From the NCBI RefSeq assembly GCF_030137545.1, contig NZ_JARUVL010000009.1, positions 1 through 64,000 of the forward strand: a stretch of DNA of 64,000 nt. Reading direction: 5' to 3'. This document shows, one piece after another, positions 26,310-35,332 of this stretch. A program made the position numbers and the translations under genes. The notes under the pieces were generated by a model, which saw nothing but the letters and a program-made list of their open reading frames with translations, did not search any database and was not told where the DNA came from. This stretch comes from Virgibacillus sp. LDC-1. Lineage in GTDB: Bacteria > Bacillota > Bacilli > Bacillales > Amphibacillaceae. Within the stretch, counting starts at the first letter, position 1. The number at the start of each line of letters is the position of its first letter.

Positions 26310-26582
26310 GTGCACGATGTTGATGAGCGTTTTAAGATAGCGAATCGAGAAGCCTTAATTGGTGTAGGGCTAGTGTTGTTCAATTTTATCTGGTGGTTTG
26401 GCTTTGCTTATGGATTAGGCTCTAAATCTCCAGAAGAATATACGTATGTACTAGGAATGCCGGCATGGTTTTTTTATAGCTGTATAGTTGGTTTAATCGT
26501 GATGATTGTTCTCGTTACAATTGTCGTGAAAGTATTTTTTAAAGATATTTCCTTTGATGAAGAAGGAGCTGGCGAACAATGA
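26310..26582 (+). CDS. yhdT: YhdT-family (DUF997) small membrane protein
   Basis: The start is GTG 26310 after GAGGAGGTATAACG. This 90-residue protein has two membrane helices (ALIGVGLVLFNFIWWFGFAYGLG and WFFYSCIVGLIVMIVLVTIVVKVFF) linked by a short loop with GMPAWFF. DUF997 members sit directly upstream of panF in many bacteria. Here the stop overlaps the panF start (ATGA), so the two are co-translated. It probably assists or forms part of the pantothenate symporter; its exact role is unknown. Confidence 0.85.
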   Translation: MHDVDERFKIANREALIGVGLVLFNFIWWFGFAYGLGSKSPEEYTYVLGMPAWFFYSCIVGLIVMIVLVTIVVKVFFKDISFDEEGAGEQ

Positions 26583-28018
26583 ATATGCAAGCATTGCTTC
26601 CTTTAGTTGCGATTGTCGTTTTCATTTTCTTAGTCGGGATATGGGCAGGAAAGTCTTTGAAGGGTTCGACTTCCTTTTTACAGGATTATTTTTTAGGAGG
26701 AAGAAGTCTTGGAGGCTTTATTCTTGCAATGACAATGACAGCTACTTATGGAAGCGCAAGTAGTTTTATTGGTGGCCCTGGTGTTGCGTACACACAAGGT
26801 CTTGGCTGGGTCTTGCTAGCTATGACACAGGTTGCGACAGGGTATTTCGTATTAATGATACTCGGGAAAAAATTTGCCATCGTGACGAGGCGTTACCAAG
26901 CAATTACGCTAGTAGACTTTTTAAAGGAACGGTACCAATCCAAGTGGGTAGTACTTCTTTCAGCATTTAGTATTATTATTTTCTTATTTTCAGCTATGGC
27001 TGCTCAATGGATTGGTGGAGCTAGATTAATTGAATCTCTAACAGGTCTTTCTTATTTAAATGCGCTGTTTATTTTTGCGATTACGGTTCTTCTTTATGTG
27101 ACGGTTGGTGGGTTCCGAGCTGTAGCGCTAACTGATGCGATTCAAGGAGTCATTATGTTTGTTGGAACATTAATCTTATTAATCGCCGTCATTATCGCTG
27201 GTGGTGGTGTGCCACAAATTATGGCGGATTTACACGCGGAAAATCCGAACTTGTTAACGCCATTCGGTGCGGAAGGAAGCTTGACTCCAGCTTATGTGTC
27301 CTCCTTTTGGATTTTAGTCGGAGTCGGAGTAGTCGCACTTCCGCAAATCGCAGTTCGGGCCATGTCTTATAAAAGCGCTCAATCGATGCATCGGGCGATT
27401 ATTATCGGTACGATTGTTGTTGGCTTCATTATGTTAAACATGCATCTCATTGGCGTATTTGCTCGCCCGATATTACCAGGAATTGAGGTTCCTGATAAGG
27501 TCATGCCGTTAATTGCATTAGAGGTAATGCCGCCATGGCTAGCAGGTGTTGTATTAGCCGCTCCAATGGCAGCGATTATGTCAACCGTCGATTCGTTACT
27601 CTTGCTCGTAAGCTCTTCTGTAGTGAAGGACATTTATTTAAACTATATTCGACCAAACGAATCGAATGAACGCGTAAAAAAAATAAGCTTTGGTATTACG
27701 GCCTTGCTTGGGATACTTGTATTTGTCATGGCGTTAAATCCACCAGATTTAATTATTTGGTTAAATTTATTTGCATTTGGTGGATTAGAAGCTGCCTTTA
27801 TTTGGCCAGTGGTAATGGGATTGTATTGGAAAAAGGGAAATAAATATGGTGCACTTGCTTCGATGGTAGCAGGAATTGGGCTGTATATTATTGGGGATCT
27901 CTTTTTACCAAAACCGTTTGGTATGCATGCGGTTGTCATGCCTGTAATTGTATCGTTTTTTGTTTACGTACTCGTCAGTTTGGGAACACAACGTAGAAAT
28001 ACGTTGCAGCAAATGTAA
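26579..28018 (+). CDS. panF: Sodium/pantothenate symporter PanF
   Basis: This is a 479-residue sodium:solute symporter with about 13 membrane helices. SSS-family segments are visible: DYFLGGRSLGGFILAMTMTATYGSASSFIGGPG, IGGARLIESLTGLSY and VDSLLLLVSSSVVKDIY. Length, the Gly/Ser sodium-site region and coupling to YhdT all fit PanF. It imports pantothenate, the precursor of coenzyme A, with sodium. The family also includes proline and other symporters, but the YhdT partner makes PanF the best call. Confidence 0.9.
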   Translation: MNMQALLPLVAIVVFIFLVGIWAGKSLKGSTSFLQDYFLGGRSLGGFILAMTMTATYGSASSFIGGPGVAYTQGLGWVLLAMTQVATGYFVLMILGKKFAIVTRRYQAITLVDFLKERYQSKWVVLLSAFSIIIFLFSAMAAQWIGGARLIESLTGLSYLNALFIFAITVLLYVTVGGFRAVALTDAIQGVIMFVGTLILLIAVIIAGGGVPQIMADLHAENPNLLTPFGAEGSLTPAYVSSFWILVGVGVVALPQIAVRAMSYKSAQSMHRAIIIGTIVVGFIMLNMHLIGVFARPILPGIEVPDKVMPLIALEVMPPWLAGVVLAAPMAAIMSTVDSLLLLVSSSVVKDIYLNYIRPNESNERVKKISFGITALLGILVFVMALNPPDLIIWLNLFAFGGLEAAFIWPVVMGLYWKKGNKYGALASMVAGIGLYIIGDLFLPKPFGMHAVVMPVIVSFFVYVLVSLGTQRRNTLQQM

Positions 28019-28045
28019 CGATGTTTCGAGCTGGAGGGGAAATAG

Positions 28046-28474
28046 ATGGAGCGAATCATTTTATTTGATGGTGATTGCCATTTTTGTGATAAAAGTGTTC
28101 AATTTATTTTAAAGCGCGATCCAAAGGGTTATTTTAAGTTTGCTTCACTACAAAGTAAAGTAGGGAAAAGGATTAAGATCGCATTGCAAATTCCTGAATC
28201 AATTGATAGCTTTCTTTTCATTGATGGAACAACCTACTATACAAAATCGACGGCAGCATTGCGTGTAAGTGGAAAGTTAAAAGGGATATGGAAACTCGGT
28301 ATTCTATTCCTCGTTATTCCAGTGCCGATAAGAGATTTTCTTTATGATCAGTTTGCCAAAAGAAGATATCGCTGGTTTGGAAAAAAGAAGGCGTGTAGGC
28401 TTCCTTCCAAGGAGATGCAACAACGATTTTTATCGGATGAAGAAGATATACCCGCTAATATAAAACAGCAATGA
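28046..28474 (+). CDS. DCC-family (DUF393) thiol-disulfide oxidoreductase-like protein
   Basis: This 142-residue protein starts MERIILFDGDCHFCDKSVQFI; the D-G-x-C-x-x-C motif (C11 and C14) is the DCC family signature. KFASLQS and YYTKSTAALRV are further conserved segments. Members have a thioredoxin-like fold, and redox activity is presumed from the CxxC. B. subtilis YuxK is a relative. It follows panF by 27 bp and may share its transcript. Confidence 0.85.
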   Translation: MERIILFDGDCHFCDKSVQFILKRDPKGYFKFASLQSKVGKRIKIALQIPESIDSFLFIDGTTYYTKSTAALRVSGKLKGIWKLGILFLVIPVPIRDFLYDQFAKRRYRWFGKKKACRLPSKEMQQRFLSDEEDIPANIKQQ

Positions 28475-28480
28475 AAATAT

Positions 28481-28523
28481 CCGCCTAAAGACGGACATCT
28501 CCTCCGTCTGAGGCGGCTTTTTA
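28481..28523 (+). terminator. Terminator after the DCC-family gene
   Basis: CCGCCT-AAAGACGGA pairs with TCCGTCTG-AGGCGG, followed by CTTTTTATT. Confidence 0.9.
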
Positions 28524-28578
28524 TTAGCGGAATCCATGGTAAAATAAATGTACAAGCATAGGAAGTGGAGGGACGCTG

Positions 28579-29670
28579 ATGCAGAAGAAGCGAAGAAGGG
28601 GATCTAAATTGCTCGGGATTGTTGGTCTTCATAACAAATCTACATTTACACAAACAGGGAATATTGATGCTACTGATTTAGCAAGTGTTAACATAATAAC
28701 GAAGCATGCTAATGTGGAAGTTACTGTCCATGATGCGCCAAACATTGTGATTCGATTGCACACCTATGATGGGGGGCCAATGCTTTTTGTAAGACGGGAT
28801 GGAGCTGTCGGTCATATTACTGCGCATTCAGAAGAAACGATGCTGTTTTCCAACACGCTTACAACTGCACGGTTACAGGTTACTGTTCCGAAGAATAGTG
28901 ACCTATCATGGGACGTTCAAACAAGCTCTGGAAATATGACGATAGAAGAGCTTTCAGGTGAAAATATAAATTTAGCTGTACAATCAGGTGATATTTTTTT
29001 CAGGAAAGCAGATTTTCAGAATGTCCGGGTAAAAACAACTACAGGAGAAATAAAGGGATTGGATCTAGCTATGGAAGAGCTGCGAATTGAAACGTCATCA
29101 GGGGATGTTCGTTTAAATAAGATTACTGGAAATACATGGGTAAAAACAAACGCAGGGGATATTGATGTGGTAGACATGGAAGGAGATCGTATTGACCTAC
29201 AATCCGCTTCAGGTGATATAGATATGGTGAACGTTTCTGTTCAACAGGCATTTTCCCAAACGGCTTCTGGCGATATAGAGGCAAAAGACATGTTCGCGAC
29301 TAAGCTAATGACGATCGCTTCATCGGGAGATATGGTGTTTCAGAGCTTCACAGGGAAGGCGATGGGGCATTCGAGTTCTGGGGATATTCGTTTCATCCTC
29401 TCTGAAAATGGCGCGCTCGATTTAGAAACTAGTAGTGGGGACATTACGGTACGTTTTGAATTTGCCGAGGTTGATGCACATGTAACGATTGGGACGAGCA
29501 GTGGAAAAATAAATACGACCCTTCCGCTCCAAATTGATGAACAAAAGCAATTAACAAAGCAAAGGTCTGGCGTGATTGGAAATGGCACCAATGCGATTCG
29601 CTTAGCCAGTAGCTCAGGAGATATTCGTACCTTTTATTCCGCAAGCAACCAAAAGGAACCTCTCGTATGA
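28579..29670 (+). CDS. DUF4097-family beta-strand repeat protein
   Basis: This 363-residue protein has no signal peptide or membrane helix and a basic N-terminus (MQKKRRRGSKLLG). At least seven repeats of the form (S/T)(S/T)SG(D/N)(I/M/V) recur every 20-25 residues from about 115 to 355 (TSSGNMTI, QSGDIFF, SSGDVRL, ASGDIDM, ASGDIEA, SSGDIRF, SSGDIRT). They form a right-handed beta-solenoid like that of LiaG-type proteins. The function is unknown; relatives sit in envelope-stress operons. Start ATG follows GGAGGGACGCTG. Confidence 0.85.
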   Translation: MQKKRRRGSKLLGIVGLHNKSTFTQTGNIDATDLASVNIITKHANVEVTVHDAPNIVIRLHTYDGGPMLFVRRDGAVGHITAHSEETMLFSNTLTTARLQVTVPKNSDLSWDVQTSSGNMTIEELSGENINLAVQSGDIFFRKADFQNVRVKTTTGEIKGLDLAMEELRIETSSGDVRLNKITGNTWVKTNAGDIDVVDMEGDRIDLQSASGDIDMVNVSVQQAFSQTASGDIEAKDMFATKLMTIASSGDMVFQSFTGKAMGHSSSGDIRFILSENGALDLETSSGDITVRFEFAEVDAHVTIGTSSGKINTTLPLQIDEQKQLTKQRSGVIGNGTNAIRLASSSGDIRTFYSASNQKEPLV

Positions 29671-29693
29671 GCCTGAGTGGAGGATGAAATAGA

Positions 29694-29733
29694 GAACCAT
29701 CAGTAGGATGAAAGATAGCCCTCCTGATGGTTC
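29694..29733. terminator. Convergent terminator
   Basis: GAACCATCAG-AGG pairs with CCT-CTGATGGTTC between two converging genes. T-rich sequence follows on both strands but is not a pure T tract. Confidence 0.7.
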
Positions 29734-29741
29734 GTTTCCTA

Positions 29742-31724
29742 TTATAAAGAGGTTTTTGCAAAATCAATAAAGTAGTTTAATAGTGTCGGGTCATTGATGG
29801 AGTCTTTGTTAACCACTTTATTAATGTCATGTCCCATAAGAATTTTTTTAATTGGCACTTCAAGCTTCTTGCCGTTTAATGTTTTTGGTAAGGCGGGAAC
29901 GTGATAAATAGCAGTAGGAACATGGCGCGGTGAGCAATGCTTACGAATTTGCTCCTTTATTTCTTTTTCTATTTGTTCAGTCAGACTGTTACCATACTTA
30001 AGCTGTACAAATAACGGAACAAATGAATCCCCATCCTCCTTAGGTATATCGACAATTAAGCTATCCTCTATTTCTTTAATATGATCAACTGCCCGGTAAA
30101 TTTCACTCGTTCCGATTCGTATGCCACCACGATTGATTGTTGCATCAGAACGTCCGTATATAATGCATGTACCGCGTTCGGTAATTTTTAAGTAATCCCC
30201 ATGACGCCATATTCCTGGAAACATATCAAAATAGCTTTCTTGTAAACGTGTACCTTCAGGGTCATTCCAAAAATAGATTGGCATGGATGGAAAAGGCGCA
30301 GTTAGAACTAGCTCACCAACATGATCGATTTTAGGTTCGCCATTATCAGTATAGCTTTCAATTCTTGCCCCCAGTCCTCTACATTGAAGCTCGCCAGCAT
30401 ATACTGGTAAGGTAGGTATTCCAAGTATAAAGGCAGTGCAAACATCTGTCCCACCGCTAGCAGAAGCAATCCAAAGGTCCTCCTTTACGTGATCATAGCA
30501 CCATTGAAAGCCTTCTGGAGGCAGTGGTGAACCTGTAGAACCGATACATTTTAAGCTGCTTAAATCGAATGTGCTTTTTGGATCGATGTTTCCCTTCATG
30601 CAAGCGGTAATATAGCTTGCACTCGTACCGAATACGGTCAGCTTCGTTTCTTCTGCTAGCTGCCAAAGCGTAGTTTGGCTTGGGTAAGCTGGATTTCCAT
30701 CATATAAAACGATTGTACTCCCGGTTAGTAGGCCACCGACTAGAAAATTCCACATCATCCATCCTGTCGTTGTAAACCAAAAAAATCGGTCATCTTCATG
30801 AAGGTCTAGATGGAATGTCAATGCCTTTAAATGCTCAAGCAAAATGCCACCTTGGCTTTGCACAATCGCCTTTGGCTTTCCGGTAGTACCAGAAGAAAAC
30901 AATATCCATAGCGGATCATTAAAAGCAACATGTACATAGGATAATGTCCTTTTTTCAGACTGTTGCTGCAATGCGTCCTGCCAAGTAATGGATTGTGTTA
31001 GAGCGCTAAAGTCAGCTTCTTGATTTAAATATGGAATTGTGATGGTCGTTTTTAAACTAGGAAGTGACTCTTGGATCGTTTTTGCTGTGGAAAGACGGGG
31101 AAAGGCTTTTCCGCCATACATATACCCATCCACCGTAATAAAAATTTTAGGTTCAATTTGCTGAAAGCGATCAATGACACTTTGCGTACCAAAATCTGGC
31201 GAGGCACTAGACCAAATAGCTCCGAGACTGGCAGTTGCTAAAAAAGCCACAACTGCTTCATAAATATTGGGAATATAAGCGACAACACGATCTCCTTTTT
31301 CCACACCAAGCTCTAGAAGTGTATGTTGGAGGGATATAGTATCCTGGTGTAGCTTTCCCCAAGTAATCTTTCTATTTTCACGGAGCTCAGAGGAATGAAG
31401 GATTGCTGTTTTGTTCCAATCGCGATTACGAAAAATATGTTCTGTATAGTTAACCGTTGCTTCAGGAAACCAGCTTGCACCTGGCATGCTATGACTACTT
31501 AAAACGGATTGATATGGCTTTTTCGATTGAATAGAAAAATATTCCCAGATGGATTCCCAAAACAGCTCTACCTCATTTACAGACCATTCCCAAAGAGAAT
31601 GGTAGTCAGGAAAGCTTAATCCTTTATGCGTGTGAAGCCATGTTATGTATGCTTGAATATTCGATTGTGCTTTTCTTTTTTCATTAGGCTTCCAAAGCAA
31701 GGTGCCTTCTCTTATTTGCTTCAT
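29742..31724 (-). CDS. Acetoacetyl-CoA synthetase (acetoacetate-CoA ligase)
   Basis: The start is ATG 31724 after GGAGGGATTAC, giving 660 residues; the frame extends further upstream without support. The N-terminal domain (HSLWEWSVNEVELFWESIWEYF) and PGASWFPEATVNYTEH are typical of acetoacetyl-CoA synthetases. The AMP-binding motif is ILFSSGTTGKPKAIVQ. ASGGTDVCTAF and GIRIGTSEIYR follow, and the C-terminal NGKKLEVPIKKIL holds the catalytic Lys. It activates acetoacetate with ATP and CoA for use of ketone bodies or polyhydroxybutyrate-derived acid. Acetyl-CoA synthetase is an alternative, but length and the IxSxG pattern favour acetoacetate. A cre-like site upstream suggests carbon catabolite control. 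Confidence 0.85.
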   Translation of the reverse strand: MKQIREGTLLWKPNEKRKAQSNIQAYITWLHTHKGLSFPDYHSLWEWSVNEVELFWESIWEYFSIQSKKPYQSVLSSHSMPGASWFPEATVNYTEHIFRNRDWNKTAILHSSELRENRKITWGKLHQDTISLQHTLLELGVEKGDRVVAYIPNIYEAVVAFLATASLGAIWSSASPDFGTQSVIDRFQQIEPKIFITVDGYMYGGKAFPRLSTAKTIQESLPSLKTTITIPYLNQEADFSALTQSITWQDALQQQSEKRTLSYVHVAFNDPLWILFSSGTTGKPKAIVQSQGGILLEHLKALTFHLDLHEDDRFFWFTTTGWMMWNFLVGGLLTGSTIVLYDGNPAYPSQTTLWQLAEETKLTVFGTSASYITACMKGNIDPKSTFDLSSLKCIGSTGSPLPPEGFQWCYDHVKEDLWIASASGGTDVCTAFILGIPTLPVYAGELQCRGLGARIESYTDNGEPKIDHVGELVLTAPFPSMPIYFWNDPEGTRLQESYFDMFPGIWRHGDYLKITERGTCIIYGRSDATINRGGIRIGTSEIYRAVDHIKEIEDSLIVDIPKEDGDSFVPLFVQLKYGNSLTEQIEKEIKEQIRKHCSPRHVPTAIYHVPALPKTLNGKKLEVPIKKILMGHDINKVVNKDSINDPTLLNYFIDFAKTSL

Positions 31725-31765
31725 GTAATCCCTCCTGAATATTTTGATGATTATTACTATTATAT

Positions 31766-31779
31766 TGGAAACGCTTACT
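31766..31779. promoter_or_regulatory. Candidate catabolite-responsive element (CcpA site)
   Basis: TGGAAACGCTTACT matches the TGWAANCGNTNWCA consensus at 12 of 14 positions with the central CG intact. It lies 42-55 bp upstream of the acetoacetyl-CoA synthetase start, the kind of target repressed by CcpA in Bacillus. Confidence 0.55.
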
Positions 31780-31860
31780 AAATGTAAATGATGGACAACA
31801 TGATTTAGGAATCGTACTTGTTTCTTGTTTACATAGAAAGCGATTTTCGATATAAGAAGC

Positions 31861-31894
31861 GAAAATCGCACCGCCTAAGGATAGGGGTGCGATT
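31861..31894 (-). terminator. Terminator overlapping the zinc-ribbon gene stop
   Basis: AATCGCACC (31864-31872) pairs with GGTGCGATT (31886-31894), and TTTTCGCTTC follows on the minus strand. The last bases can instead pair with CGATTTTCG at 31841-31849, so two stems compete. Confidence 0.65.
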
Positions 31895-32126
31895 CTCCGA
31901 ACTTGATAAACGTTTTTTCATCCTCAATAAGCCCACAAACGGCACATTGCACGCGATATTTGGGACCATTATAGGTTAAATGAAACGCTTCTGGCTCTTC
32001 AGACGTATAGTCATGTAGGATTTCTCCCGTTTTTGGATCGAGCTTCACCGGCTTTACTTGCTGTGTAATAACGTTAAAGCGTGAGCGATTCGTCTGACAG
32101 CTTGGACAAAGATAGCGATGAACCAT
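31875..32126 (-). CDS. Small zinc-ribbon protein of unknown function
   Basis: The start is ATG 32126 after GGAGGTG. The 83-residue product has two Cys pairs, LCPSCQ (7-10) and CAVCG near 60, that can bind one zinc. Between them are [23 protein letters not shown] and YNGPKYRVQ. Small zinc ribbons of this layout occur in many Bacillaceae without a known role. The frame continues upstream of the start, but there is no ribosome binding site there. Confidence 0.75.
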   Translation of the reverse strand: MVHRYLCPSCQTNRSRFNVITQQVKPVKLDPKTGEILHDYTSEEPEAFHLTYNGPKYRVQCAVCGLIEDEKTFIKFGESHPYP

Positions 32127-32346
32127 TGTAACACCTCCATGTATAGTATTGCTTTTGAACGTGTTTTTTATCCCGCATGTAACGGCTGTTAATACGCCGC
32201 TTATGGACCTTGAACTATGTTTTACCCAATCGCTTAAAAATGAGCCTGTTCTAAAAGATTTCGACATATCCGGTCACCATTTGCTATATTATAGTATAAT
32301 AGTGAAAGCAGTCATTTTTTTATAATGTTTGAGAGCAGGGTTTAAG

Positions 32347-32961
32347 ATGAGTGTTTGGTATGAGTTGATTGGACAATATGGGTATATTGGTATTTTTTCT
32401 TTATTAACATTAGGAATTGTAGGACTCCCAGTGCCAGATGAAGTGTTATTAGCGTACCTTGGCTATGTAACATCCATTGGAACTATGAATTTTTCTCTAA
32501 CATTTATTGTGGCTTTACTTGGATCGATTTGTGGCATATCAGTTAGCTACTTGTTAGGTATGAAGTTAGGAGAGCCGTTTATCAAAAAGTATGGCTCCCG
32601 TTTCTTTTTATCCGAAAAAACAATACAGCGTGTAAATCGGCTTTTCCATCGGTATGGTCCTATTGTATTAATTGGAAGTTACTTTATCCCTGGAATACGT
32701 CATGTGGCAGCATATATTGGAGGAATCTCTCGTTATTCCTTTAAACGCTTTGCTTTATTTGGCTATATGGGAGCTTTTTTGTGGGTGATGTTGTTTTTAG
32801 CATTGGGAAACGGATTGGGAGCAAATTGGGATATCATAACATCCTTTATGCATAAATATATGTGGGGATTTATATTCTTCCTTATGATATCGCTCTTCAT
32901 TTTTTCAGGCTTCTATATTTATCGTACCTTTGGTGGAAAAAATCCCCCTTCACAATTTTAA
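32347..32961 (+). CDS. DedA-family (SNARE-associated/VTT domain) membrane protein
   Basis: The start is ATG 32347 after GAGCAGGGTTTAAG, giving 204 residues. Family features are LGIVGLPVPDEVLLAYLGY, LGSICGISVSYLLGMKLG, the amphipathic FHRYGPIVLIGSYFIPGIRHVAAYIGGISRYSF segment and a final helix pair. DedA proteins act as lipid-carrier flippases or scramblases (for example undecaprenyl phosphate or phosphatidylethanolamine recycling). The G-x-Y/F-I-PGIR motif is intact. It converges on psd, a phosphatidylethanolamine gene. Confidence 0.85.
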   Translation: MSVWYELIGQYGYIGIFSLLTLGIVGLPVPDEVLLAYLGYVTSIGTMNFSLTFIVALLGSICGISVSYLLGMKLGEPFIKKYGSRFFLSEKTIQRVNRLFHRYGPIVLIGSYFIPGIRHVAAYIGGISRYSFKRFALFGYMGAFLWVMLFLALGNGLGANWDIITSFMHKYMWGFIFFLMISLFIFSGFYIYRTFGGKNPPSQF

Positions 32962-32971
32962 GTGAAGGGGG
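32936..32971 (-). terminator. Terminator of psd
   Basis: CCCCCTTCAC (32944-32953) pairs with GTGAAGGGGG (32962-32971). On the minus strand ATTTTTTCC follows. The stem includes the stop codon of the dedA gene on the other strand. Confidence 0.85.
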
Positions 32972-32984
32972 AGGGGGAAGCTTT

Positions 32985-33767
32985 CTATCTATCTTCCCAT
33001 TTTCCAATGGTTTGACCAACTTGAACTTCTTTGTTTTCATGGATGCAAGGTGTGAAGGATGCATGTTCTTCTATAAATAGAAGAACAGTAGATCCAAAGG
33101 TAAAGTAACCTAGTTCTTCTCCCTTGTTACAATCATTTTCAGCATGAAGTAGCTGTATGCTATTGATATTCAATGCCCCAACCTTAACAACGGCAACATT
33201 ACCGTATCGCGTAGAAAGCTCAGAAATTAATCGATAGTTTGTTGAAAAGGGTTTGTCACCATAAGTCATTCCAAAATTGTTTACGGGGAAGGATTTTTCA
33301 CCTAAAGCATATCGAGAGGCTAATGTGCCTGTTATTGGATAATGAATCCGGTGATAATGTCGTGGTGACAAGTATAAGACATAATAATATCCATTTTTAT
33401 AAGTAGCTGCCTTCTTTTCACTTCCTAAGATTTCTGGTAAGCTGTATAAATGATCTTTTATGTAGAATGTCTGATTATCTACTATCTTTCCTGCACAACT
33501 TAACACACCGTCGACTGGCGAAACAAGTGTACTTGGTTCAGGATTTATGGGGCGTATGCCATCTTTTAGCTTGCGAGTAAAAAAATCTTGTAAGCTATCA
33601 TATTGATGAAGTGGTCGATCCATTTCCTTCTCGTTTATTTGAAACGATTTTGAGAAAGGACGAATAAGCGGTTTGCTTACTCGGGAACTCGTGAATTTTT
33701 TTAACATGGAAGAACTAACCGGATTACCAGTAAGTTCAACGAAATATTTTAGTGCAAATCTAATCAT
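32985..33767 (-). CDS. psd: Phosphatidylserine decarboxylase
   Basis: The start is ATG 33767, aligned with the usual start of Bacillus Psd; AAAAGGA lies 10 bp upstream, and the longer frame to 33926 would overlap pssA. The product has 260 residues. SPVDGVLSCAG, YYYVLYLSPRHYHRIHYPITG and VGALNINSI are conserved. The C-terminal GYFTFGSTVLL contains the GST motif that is cleaved to form the pyruvoyl cofactor. It converts phosphatidylserine to phosphatidylethanolamine at the membrane. It is divergent from pssA, which makes its substrate. Confidence 0.95.
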   Translation of the reverse strand: MIRFALKYFVELTGNPVSSSMLKKFTSSRVSKPLIRPFSKSFQINEKEMDRPLHQYDSLQDFFTRKLKDGIRPINPEPSTLVSPVDGVLSCAGKIVDNQTFYIKDHLYSLPEILGSEKKAATYKNGYYYVLYLSPRHYHRIHYPITGTLASRYALGEKSFPVNNFGMTYGDKPFSTNYRLISELSTRYGNVAVVKVGALNINSIQLLHAENDCNKGEELGYFTFGSTVLLFIEEHASFTPCIHENKEVQVGQTIGKWEDR

Positions 33768-33868
33768 TCGTTTCAAATCCTTTTCTTTTTTTAGACGATC
33801 AGGCGTATTGTCTGCTCGTCGTAATGAAATGCAAGTAACGTAATACAACGATTTAAGGAGGTCTGTGT

Positions 33869-34402
33869 ATGTTTCTAATTCGACGTTTGGATTATACAAA
33901 AATAAAAGCACATTTAGCAAACGCAATTACATTAATGAATTTAAGCTTTGGTATTATTGCTATCTTACTTATTTTAAAAGGTTATGCACATATGAGTCTA
34001 CTATTTATTTTTTTAGCTGCATTTTTTGACCGATTTGATGGCATGGTTGCTAGAAAATTTCACATCGAATCTGCTTTTGGAAAGGAACTTGATTCTTTAT
34101 GTGATCTTGTTTCTTTTGGGGTTGCTCCTGGATTATTGATTTTTCAAGCAAGTCTTTATAAAATGCCGGCTGTTGGTCTTACCATTGTAACACTTTATAT
34201 TTTATGTGGTGCCGTACGTTTGGCTCGTTTTAATGTAAAAGAATTTGATGGTGCCTTTTATGGAATTCCAATAACAGCTGCTGGAATTATACTTACGTTT
34301 TTCTCATTATTTGCATCGTCGTTACCAGTTTCATTTTTTGTTGTTCTCACATCAATTTTAACTGTGCTGATGGTAAGTAATGTTCGAATCCCTAAAATGT
34401 AA
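33869..34402 (+). CDS. pssA: CDP-diacylglycerol-serine O-phosphatidyltransferase
   Basis: This 177-residue membrane protein carries the CDP-alcohol phosphatidyltransferase motif D57-G58-x2-A61-R62-x8-G71-x3-D75-x3-D79. LANAITLMNLSFGI at the N-terminus and ILCGAVRLARFNV after it are typical of PssA. It makes phosphatidylserine from CDP-diacylglycerol and serine. The start follows AAGGAGGTCTGTGT. It is divergent from psd, with about 100 bp between, an arrangement that allows joint control of phosphatidylethanolamine synthesis. Confidence 0.95.
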   Translation: MFLIRRLDYTKIKAHLANAITLMNLSFGIIAILLILKGYAHMSLLFIFLAAFFDRFDGMVARKFHIESAFGKELDSLCDLVSFGVAPGLLIFQASLYKMPAVGLTIVTLYILCGAVRLARFNVKEFDGAFYGIPITAAGIILTFFSLFASSLPVSFFVVLTSILTVLMVSNVRIPKM

Positions 34403-34411
34403 ATATGTGAT

Positions 34412-34458
34412 AAAAGGTTGTCCTAGTTGGAATAAAGATCCGCTCGGACAGCCTTTTT
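34412..34458 (+). terminator. Terminator of pssA
   Basis: AAAAGGTTGTCC pairs with GGACAGCCTTTT, and the T tract continues to 34458. Confidence 0.85.
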
Positions 34459-34472
34459 GTTTTCGATTACGA

Positions 34473-34925
34473 TTATGAGAACCATTTTTTAACCTTTGAG
34501 AAAAAAGATTGATCGTGATTGGTATTCGTATTCTCCGTTGTTTCCTCTTCGGCTTCCTGTTCCTCTAGAAAGATGGTTTCTTTATCAATTGCATAATCAT
34601 AAGCAAGCACAGCACCGATGTCCGTTTCGATCTCTTCATTTGAAATAATTGTATAGGGGATATGATATGCGTCTGCTAAATCCTTCTCTTCTTTTAAATA
34701 TTTATAAGCAACGTCTCCATTAAAAACTAATGTTGCCTTCGGGTGATTTTGCATGGTTTCTTCTAGTGCTGCTAAGCCTTTATCTGACATCACCTGGCCG
34801 ATCGTAAGTGCAAGGACAATGCGTTCTCTTAACGTACCAAGAAAATAATCGCGTTCAGCTTGCTTTGGAAGCCGCTTGCCATATATCCCATCCATGAGAT
34901 AATCATCCATGTTTTTCTTTGTCAT
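34473..34925 (-). CDS. yueI: YueI-family (DUF1694) protein
   Basis: This 150-residue cytoplasmic protein matches YueI: DGIYGKRLPKQAERDYFLGTLRERIVLALTIGQV at the start, then LEETMQNHPKATLVFNGDVAYKYL and YHIPYTIISNEE. The fold resembles ribosomal L7Ae-type binding proteins, but function is unknown. The C-terminus is a Glu/Thr-rich linker and a basic end (SFFSKVKKWFS). The start ATG follows AAGGAAGGATAGTAC. Confidence 0.85.
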   Translation of the reverse strand: MTKKNMDDYLMDGIYGKRLPKQAERDYFLGTLRERIVLALTIGQVMSDKGLAALEETMQNHPKATLVFNGDVAYKYLKEEKDLADAYHIPYTIISNEEIETDIGAVLAYDYAIDKETIFLEEQEAEEETTENTNTNHDQSFFSKVKKWFS

Positions 34926-35082
34926 GTACTATCCTTCCTTTCATGCTGTCTCTCTTTATTGTACGAAGAGAATGAAAGCGATGCAATTGATTATACCTTG
35001 GTAATGGAAAATGAATAGGAAAGAGGTGAGAAAAGAGGCCAACAAATGATTCGAAAAACAAATCCTGTTGGCGCACGATTAG

Positions 35083-35256
35083 TTATTTGTTGCTCGCTCG
35101 ATTATCTGCTTGTCTGCTTCTAATCTGAGCAGCTTTATCATCATCGTCAGCAAGCTCTTCAGAAAACTCGATATCAACACCATCGGATAACTGTGATTTA
35201 GGTGTTTGCGCTAGCGTCCGTTTGCCGCGACTTGTTCGATGCTCATCTCTACCCAT
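35083..35256 (-). CDS. YfhD-like small acidic protein
   Basis: This is a 57-residue frame with a good ribosome binding site (GAGGTGATGAG) before ATG 35256. The sequence MGRDEHRTSRGKRTLAQTPK, then DGVDIEFSEELADDDDKAAQ and RQADNRASNK, matches the small YfhD family of Bacillaceae (LxQTPK, DGxDxEFSxELAD). It is hydrophilic, basic at both ends and acidic in the middle, and probably disordered. Function unknown; a link with sporulation is possible. Confidence 0.7.
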   Translation of the reverse strand: MGRDEHRTSRGKRTLAQTPKSQLSDGVDIEFSEELADDDDKAAQIRSRQADNRASNK

Positions 35257-35332
35257 CTCATCACCTCGTTTCCTATATTTTCATGTTAGTATGTGCGAAT
35301 CATTTTATTATCATGTACAAAGGATTTTCACC

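Noticed and set aside
33768-33926. N-terminal extension of phosphatidylserine decarboxylase
   Set aside because: It would overlap the divergent pssA gene and extend beyond the usual start of the family.
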